Source of the DNA: RUG11247 sp045649485
Lineage (GTDB): Bacteria > Bacillota > Clostridia > Christensenellales > Aristaeellaceae
Direction of reading: 5' to 3'
Length of the DNA stretch: 27,795 nt
Assembly: GCA_045649485.1 (NCBI GenBank)
Contig: JAZRPZ010000007.1
Coordinates: 1 to 27,795, forward strand
The translations under genes were made by a program, and so were the position numbers. Below are positions 24,214-27,795 of this stretch, piece by piece. Below the pieces are notes generated by a model. That model saw only the letters and a program-made list of their open reading frames with translations, ran no database searches and had not been told where the DNA came from. Position 1 is the stretch's first letter; the number at the start of each line of letters is the position of its first letter.

Positions 24214-24729
24214 TCAGCATTCTTTTCTGTATACAAGCATCCCGTTTCCGTACGGGTCATCTTCCGCGTCAGATTCCTCGGTGATAAATTCGTATCCGTT
24301 CTTCTCAAGAACTCTCACAGAAGCATCATTCCCGTGCAGGACGCGTCCGTACAGCCTCTTAACGCCGAATTTGGCGGCAGTGAATTCCGTCATTGCCTTC
24401 ACAAGCTCGGTGGCATAGCCTTTTCCCATGTGTTCACGGCAGATGACGTAGCCTATTTCCACCTCGTCGGCTGCACCTTCCACCTCGTTCACACCGGCAT
24501 CACCTATCAGTTCACCGGTCGCCTTCAGTTCAACCGCAAGCACGTAGGGCAGCCTGTCCTTGTCAACACAGCCGGTGAAGAACCCGATGGCTCCGCTTGC
24601 CTCTTCGATGTCTTCATAGCATTCGTTGGGTATCCATTTCTTCACCGCTTCGTCGCAGTGTATCTCATACAGCCGCGCGGCATCCTCTGCAGCGAATCTC
24701 CTAACGATCAACCTTTTCGTCTCAAACAT
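24214..24729 (-). CDS. GNAT-family N-acetyltransferase (RimJ/RimL type)
   Basis: 171 residues. The start TKRLIVRRFAAEDAARLYEI is typical of the RimJ/RimL-like acetyltransferase_3 group. The acetyl-CoA binding motif is CREHMGKGYATELVKAM (Q/R-x2-G-x-G/A type), and the closing NDASVRVLEKNGYEF is also characteristic. It transfers acetyl from acetyl-CoA to an amine; the target is unknown. The start at 24729 is one base after the PHP stop (TGATATG), so translation is coupled. The ribosome site is weak. The preceding longer frame reads into the PHP gene and is not used. Confidence 0.9.
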   Translation of the reverse strand: MFETKRLIVRRFAAEDAARLYEIHCDEAVKKWIPNECYEDIEEASGAIGFFTGCVDKDRLPYVLAVELKATGELIGDAGVNEVEGAADEVEIGYVICREHMGKGYATELVKAMTEFTAAKFGVKRLYGRVLHGNDASVRVLEKNGYEFITEESDAEDDPYGNGMLVYRKEC

Positions 24730-24730
24730 A

Positions 24731-25414
24731 TCAGTAATTCTCAATAAGACTGTAGTCCCCGCTGCGCAGCACGGCAACAAGGTCCTCAGGAGTCTTTATT
24801 TCCCTTTCGGTCATTATGCCGCCCTTCGCAAGGCGGGTCATATCGTGAATATCCGAACCGGAAGTCATGGGCTTTGCATAATGCTCCGCAAACTGCCTCG
24901 CCATGCCGTTGCGGAATTTTTCGGTACCGCCGTTGAAAACTTCAAGACCGAAAAGTCCCTCTGCCGGCTTGAGCACCACCATATCATCCCGGAAGGGATG
25001 GGCCTGCACGACGCACACATTTTCGGGCATCATATCCAGCAGTTCCTGTACGTTTTTCAGTTCGTTCAGCCTCGGCACGGTGTAGAAGAAATCCTCATGC
25101 AGACCATAAAGAAGGTAGTCATTGGGAAACCCGTCAAAGCGTACCTCCGCGCCGGGCAGCACGGTAAAGCCTATCTTCTCGCCTTCCTCCCGGGCGGTGC
25201 GGAATCCCCTGAGCCAGCGGTGCACCTGCTGTTCATGGGTAAGCCCTTTTACATCCTCGGGAAACCAGAGTGTGTAAAAGCGTTCGATATAATGGTCTGT
25301 CACCACCATGCCCGAATAGCCCGCTTCCTTGTAAAGATGCACCAGCTGCTTTGCGCTGAGATGAGCATCGCGGTCGCATTCGGAAGTATGGGTATGCAGT
25401 TCAAACTTTATCAT
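24731..25414 (-). CDS. PHP-domain metal-dependent phosphoesterase
   Basis: 227 residues, the size of a stand-alone PHP domain. The metal-binding motifs are in order: His7-x-His9 in ELHTHTSECD, Asp40-His41 in VVTDHYIERF, Glu in LPGAEVRFDG, His in VVQAHPFRDD, and Asp/His in SGSDIHDMTR. This resembles the histidinol phosphatase / PHP phosphoesterase group. The substrate is unknown, perhaps a sugar or nucleotide phosphate. GGAGG lies upstream of the ATG. It is the first gene of the PHP/GNAT/beta-helix operon. Confidence 0.9.
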   Translation of the reverse strand: MIKFELHTHTSECDRDAHLSAKQLVHLYKEAGYSGMVVTDHYIERFYTLWFPEDVKGLTHEQQVHRWLRGFRTAREEGEKIGFTVLPGAEVRFDGFPNDYLLYGLHEDFFYTVPRLNELKNVQELLDMMPENVCVVQAHPFRDDMVVLKPAEGLFGLEVFNGGTEKFRNGMARQFAEHYAKPMTSGSDIHDMTRLAKGGIMTEREIKTPEDLVAVLRSGDYSLIENY

Positions 25415-25449
25415 GAAACATCCGCCTCCGGAGCTTTTGTATTGTAAAT

Positions 25450-25459
25450 ACTATACCAT
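25450..25459 (-). promoter_or_regulatory. Extended -10 promoter of the PHP operon
   Basis: Minus strand TGG-TATAGT (TG at 25458-25457, hexamer 25455-25450) is an extended -10. No good -35 box is present. It lies about 36 bases before the PHP start codon. Confidence 0.5.
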
Positions 25460-25487
25460 GCAAAAGCCTGCTTAGTAAATAAAAAGG

Positions 25488-25526
25488 TTGTAATTTGTTG
25501 ATTTTAGGGGTATACTATTAACATTA
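25488..25526 (+). promoter_or_regulatory. Promoter of MFS transporter 3 with shared motif
   Basis: TTGTAA (25488-25493), 17 bases, TATACT (25511-25516), then TTAACATTA (25518-25526), the core of the motif also seen at the two other MFS promoters. Confidence 0.7.
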
Positions 25527-25545
25527 AGAAAACGGTGGTGTAACA

Positions 25546-26790
25546 ATGAACGATGCCTCTCTTTACCCGAAATATCGTTATGTGATGGCGGTGCTGATCA
25601 ATCTTGCCGCTCAGCTTACCCATGTCATCAGCATAATGCTCACCCCCCTTCTGATATACATAGCCGAAGAATTCGGCATCTCAGAAGCCACCGCAGGCTA
25701 TGTAACCACGGTGCATGTGCTCATGATGGGCACCTTCATGTTCGTGGGCACCGTTATGATAGGCTGGATAGACAACAAGCGCACTCAGATAATCGGCATA
25801 GCCGTTGAGGTGCTTGGCGTTCTGTTAGCATATTTCTCAAAATCCTTCCCTATGCTCATCGTTGCCCGTGTATTCACCGGCATGGGCCACGGCATCAGCG
25901 GCGCGTGCACCCATTCCGTAATCGCCGCATGGTTCCCCGATAAGGAAAAGCCCGTGCTCATCACCGCAGATACCCTCGGCTACCTCGCCATCACCATGCT
26001 CACCTACACCTGCACCATTCCCGTATTCCACGCCTTCGGAGATTCCTGGCGTCTTACCATGCTGGCAATGGGCGGCGTGCTTGTAGTGCTGGATCTTGTG
26101 TGGCTGTTCCTCGGCAGGGATAATCACGCGCTGAATGCCTACATCAGACAGCGCAGCGCACAGGAAGGCAAGAAGATAACCGCATTCTCCGGCATGAGCG
26201 AAGCCCTGAGGCGCAAGGATGTATGGATCTACTGCCTCAGCTGCGCAGTTTACACCATCGCATCCACCGGTATATCCACCTACCTGCCCCAGTTCCTGCA
26301 GAATTTCCGCAATTTCGGCGAACAGCTGTCCTCTTCCATCATCGGCATCGGCAGCGCAGTCGGCATCGGTGCAACCACATTGGGCGGAATTTTCGCCACA
26401 TGGCTGGGCAAGCGCAAGCTCATAGTGCTGCCCTGCATAATGCTGTGTGCACTTACTCTCACCGCAGCGCTTACCCTCAACAGCACCTATCTCATCATCG
26501 GTGCATATATCCTGTTCACCGCCGCGGGCAGCTTCCGTTATCCCGCCATCGGCACCATTCCCACCGAGCTCAAGAACGGCTCCCCCGCGCTTACCTCCAG
26601 TACCGCTTCCATCAGCTACGGACTGGGCTACATGGGCTCCTTCCTGGCTTCCCCCATACTGGCTCTCTCCACTATGGCGGTAGGCAGCGAACGATCCATG
26701 CTGGTATTCGTGCTTATGCTCCTTATGGCATTCGGTTTTGCGCTGTTCCTGCCCGAGACCGGTCCCGGCAGAAAAAAAGCGAAGGCATGA
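25546..26790 (+). CDS. Major facilitator superfamily transporter (paralogue 3)
   Basis: 414 residues with about 12 hydrophobic segments. It shares with the two upstream copies LYPKYRYVMAVL, GWIDNKRTQ, GMGHGISGACTHS, the central TAFSGMSEALRRKDVWIY loop, STYLPQFLQ and ETGPGR. It shares the THSVIAAWFP segment with copy 2 and the DVWIY loop end with copy 1. It is separated from copy 2 by the minus-strand PHP/GNAT/beta-helix operon. The ribosome site is of the same GGTG type. The substrate is unknown. Confidence 0.9.
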   Translation: MNDASLYPKYRYVMAVLINLAAQLTHVISIMLTPLLIYIAEEFGISEATAGYVTTVHVLMMGTFMFVGTVMIGWIDNKRTQIIGIAVEVLGVLLAYFSKSFPMLIVARVFTGMGHGISGACTHSVIAAWFPDKEKPVLITADTLGYLAITMLTYTCTIPVFHAFGDSWRLTMLAMGGVLVVLDLVWLFLGRDNHALNAYIRQRSAQEGKKITAFSGMSEALRRKDVWIYCLSCAVYTIASTGISTYLPQFLQNFRNFGEQLSSSIIGIGSAVGIGATTLGGIFATWLGKRKLIVLPCIMLCALTLTAALTLNSTYLIIGAYILFTAAGSFRYPAIGTIPTELKNGSPALTSSTASISYGLGYMGSFLASPILALSTMAVGSERSMLVFVLMLLMAFGFALFLPETGPGRKKAKA

Positions 26791-26874
26791 CCGTATTTTT
26801 GCAGGGAAAACTGCGAAATTTCAATAATTATTATAAAATACTCACAAATATTTCCGATTTTTACTACTCTATAC

Positions 26875-26904
26875 TTGCAATGCTGCAGGTAGAGGGTGTA
26901 AAAT
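26875..26904 (+). promoter_or_regulatory. Candidate ppdK promoter
   Basis: TTGCAA (26875-26880), 18 bases, TAAAAT (26899-26904), about 50 bases before the ATG. The gap from 26791 to here is AT-rich, with only a weak 8-bp stem near 26797-26817 that is not clearly a terminator. Confidence 0.6.
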
Positions 26905-26953
26905 ATATGTCTGAGATTTAGACACACATATAATCAGTTTGGAGGAGATTGCA

Positions 26954-27795
26954 ATGCAGCAGAAGTATGTTTATCTGTTCAGCGAAGGCAACGCTAGCAT
27001 GAGGAACACTCTTGGCGGCAAGGGCGCCAATCTGGCTGAGATGACTGCGATGGGTCTGCCCGTACCTCAGGGTTTCACCATCACTACCGAAGCCTGCACC
27101 AAGTATTATGAAGACGGCCGCAAGATCAACGACGAGATCACCGGCCAGATCATGGAATATATCGAGAAGATGGAAGACATCACCGGCAAGAAGTTCGGCG
27201 ATCTGGAAAACCCCCTGCTGGTTTCCGTTCGTTCCGGCGCACGTGCCTCCATGCCCGGCATGATGGACACCATCCTGAACCTGGGTCTGAACGAAGACGT
27301 TGTTGAAGTTCTGGCAAAGAAGTCCGGCAACCCCCGTTGGGCTTGGGACTGCTATCGCCGTTTCATCCAGATGTACTCCGACGTCGTTATGGAAGTCGGC
27401 AAGAAGTACTTCGAGATCCTCATCGACGAGATGAAGGAAAAGAAGGGCGTTAAGCTGGACGTTGAACTGACTGCTGAAGATCTGAAGGAACTGGCCGGCC
27501 AGTTCAAGGCCGAGTACAAGGCCAAGATCGGCGCAGATTTCCCCACTGACGCCAAGGAACAGCTGATGGGCGCCGTTAAGGCCGTATTCCGCAGCTGGGA
27601 CAACCCCCGTGCAAACGTATATCGCCGCGACAACGACATCCCCTACTCCTGGGGCACTGCCGTTAACGTACAGGCTATGGCATTCGGCAACATGGGCGAT
27701 GACTGCGGCACCGGCGTTGCATTCACCCGTGACCCCGCCACCGGCGAAAAGAAGATGATGGGCGAATTCCTGACCAACGCTCAGGGCGAAGACGT
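26954..27795 (+). CDS. ppdK: Pyruvate, phosphate dikinase (3' end outside window)
   Basis: The first 280 residues of a protein usually about 870-880 long, with no stop before the window end. The N-terminal ATP-binding domain shows LGGKGANLAEMTAMGLPVPQ (about 19-38), SVRSGARASMPGMMDTILNLG (split around 93-113) and the SWGTAVNVQAMAFGNMG and GTGVAFTRDPATGE segments, all diagnostic of PPDK. The enzyme interconverts pyruvate, ATP and phosphate with phosphoenolpyruvate, AMP and pyrophosphate, and works in glycolysis or gluconeogenesis in anaerobic Clostridia. GGAGGAG lies 7 bases before the ATG. Codon use is strongly biased towards C- and G-ending codons, as expected for an abundant enzyme. Confidence 0.97.
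   Translation, partial: MQQKYVYLFSEGNASMRNTLGGKGANLAEMTAMGLPVPQGFTITTEACTKYYEDGRKINDEITGQIMEYIEKMEDITGKKFGDLENPLLVSVRSGARASMPGMMDTILNLGLNEDVVEVLAKKSGNPRWAWDCYRRFIQMYSDVVMEVGKKYFEILIDEMKEKKGVKLDVELTAEDLKELAGQFKAEYKAKIGADFPTDAKEQLMGAVKAVFRSWDNPRANVYRRDNDIPYSWGTAVNVQAMAFGNMGDDCGTGVAFTRDPATGEKKMMGEFLTNAQGED

Noticed and set aside
26797..26817. Stem near the end of MFS transporter 3 as a terminator
   Set aside because: Only about 8 bp with a G-T pair and no T run after it.

Overview
The window looks like chromosomal DNA of a gut-type member of the Clostridia (Bacillota). Supporting signs are GGAGG ribosome binding sites, near-consensus sigma-A promoters with 17-base spacers, a Firmicutes-type F420-0:glutamate ligase homologue, pyruvate phosphate dikinase, a Ser/Thr kinase with BspA-type leucine-rich repeats, and several plant-glycan enzymes. 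The genus cannot be fixed from sequence alone. I see no phage, insertion sequence, CRISPR array or rRNA. Both end genes are cut by the window edges.

Layout. (1) 1-870: 3' part of an F420-0:L-glutamate ligase-like gene, with a terminator. (2) 989-2985: an ECF sigma factor overlapping a one-pass membrane protein with extracellular leucine-rich repeats, probably its anti-sigma factor, behind an ECF-like promoter. (3) 6628-3042, minus strand: a sugar/lipid-type operon of a GDPD-like phosphodiesterase, a GH35 beta-galactosidase and a uroporphyrinogen decarboxylase-family protein, with a consensus promoter lying in a dyad. (4) 10973-6625, minus strand: a zinc-ribbon/kinase/membrane/LRR receptor, a small helix-turn-helix protein and a small membrane protein. 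(5) 11023-12410: a secreted protein divergent from an XRE regulator fused to a desulfoferrodoxin-like module. (6) 12463-12539: tRNA-Arg(CCG). (7) 20205-12650, minus strand: a housekeeping run (DUF512 radical-SAM-like protein, der, plsY) continuing into xylB, then past a hairpin into a GH127-type beta-L-arabinofuranosidase and a secreted protein with an internal duplication. (8) 20315-26790: three paralogous MFS transporters on the plus strand, interrupted by a minus-strand PHP / GNAT / pectin-lyase-fold operon. (9) 26954-end: start of ppdK.

How it fits together. GH35, GH127, the GH28-like protein and xylulokinase suggest use of plant cell-wall glycans. None of the three glycan enzymes shows a signal peptide, so they probably act on imported oligosaccharides. 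The MFS paralogues are possible importers or exporters, but their substrate is unknown. Three separate envelope or redox sensing modules lie within 12 kb: the ECF/LRR pair, the LRR kinase with its HTH partner, and the HTH-desulfoferrodoxin fusion. The fusion is the most unusual item. It keeps the four desulforedoxin cysteines and most superoxide-reductase iron ligands, but lacks the first histidine and catalytic lysine region, which points to a sensor rather than an enzyme.
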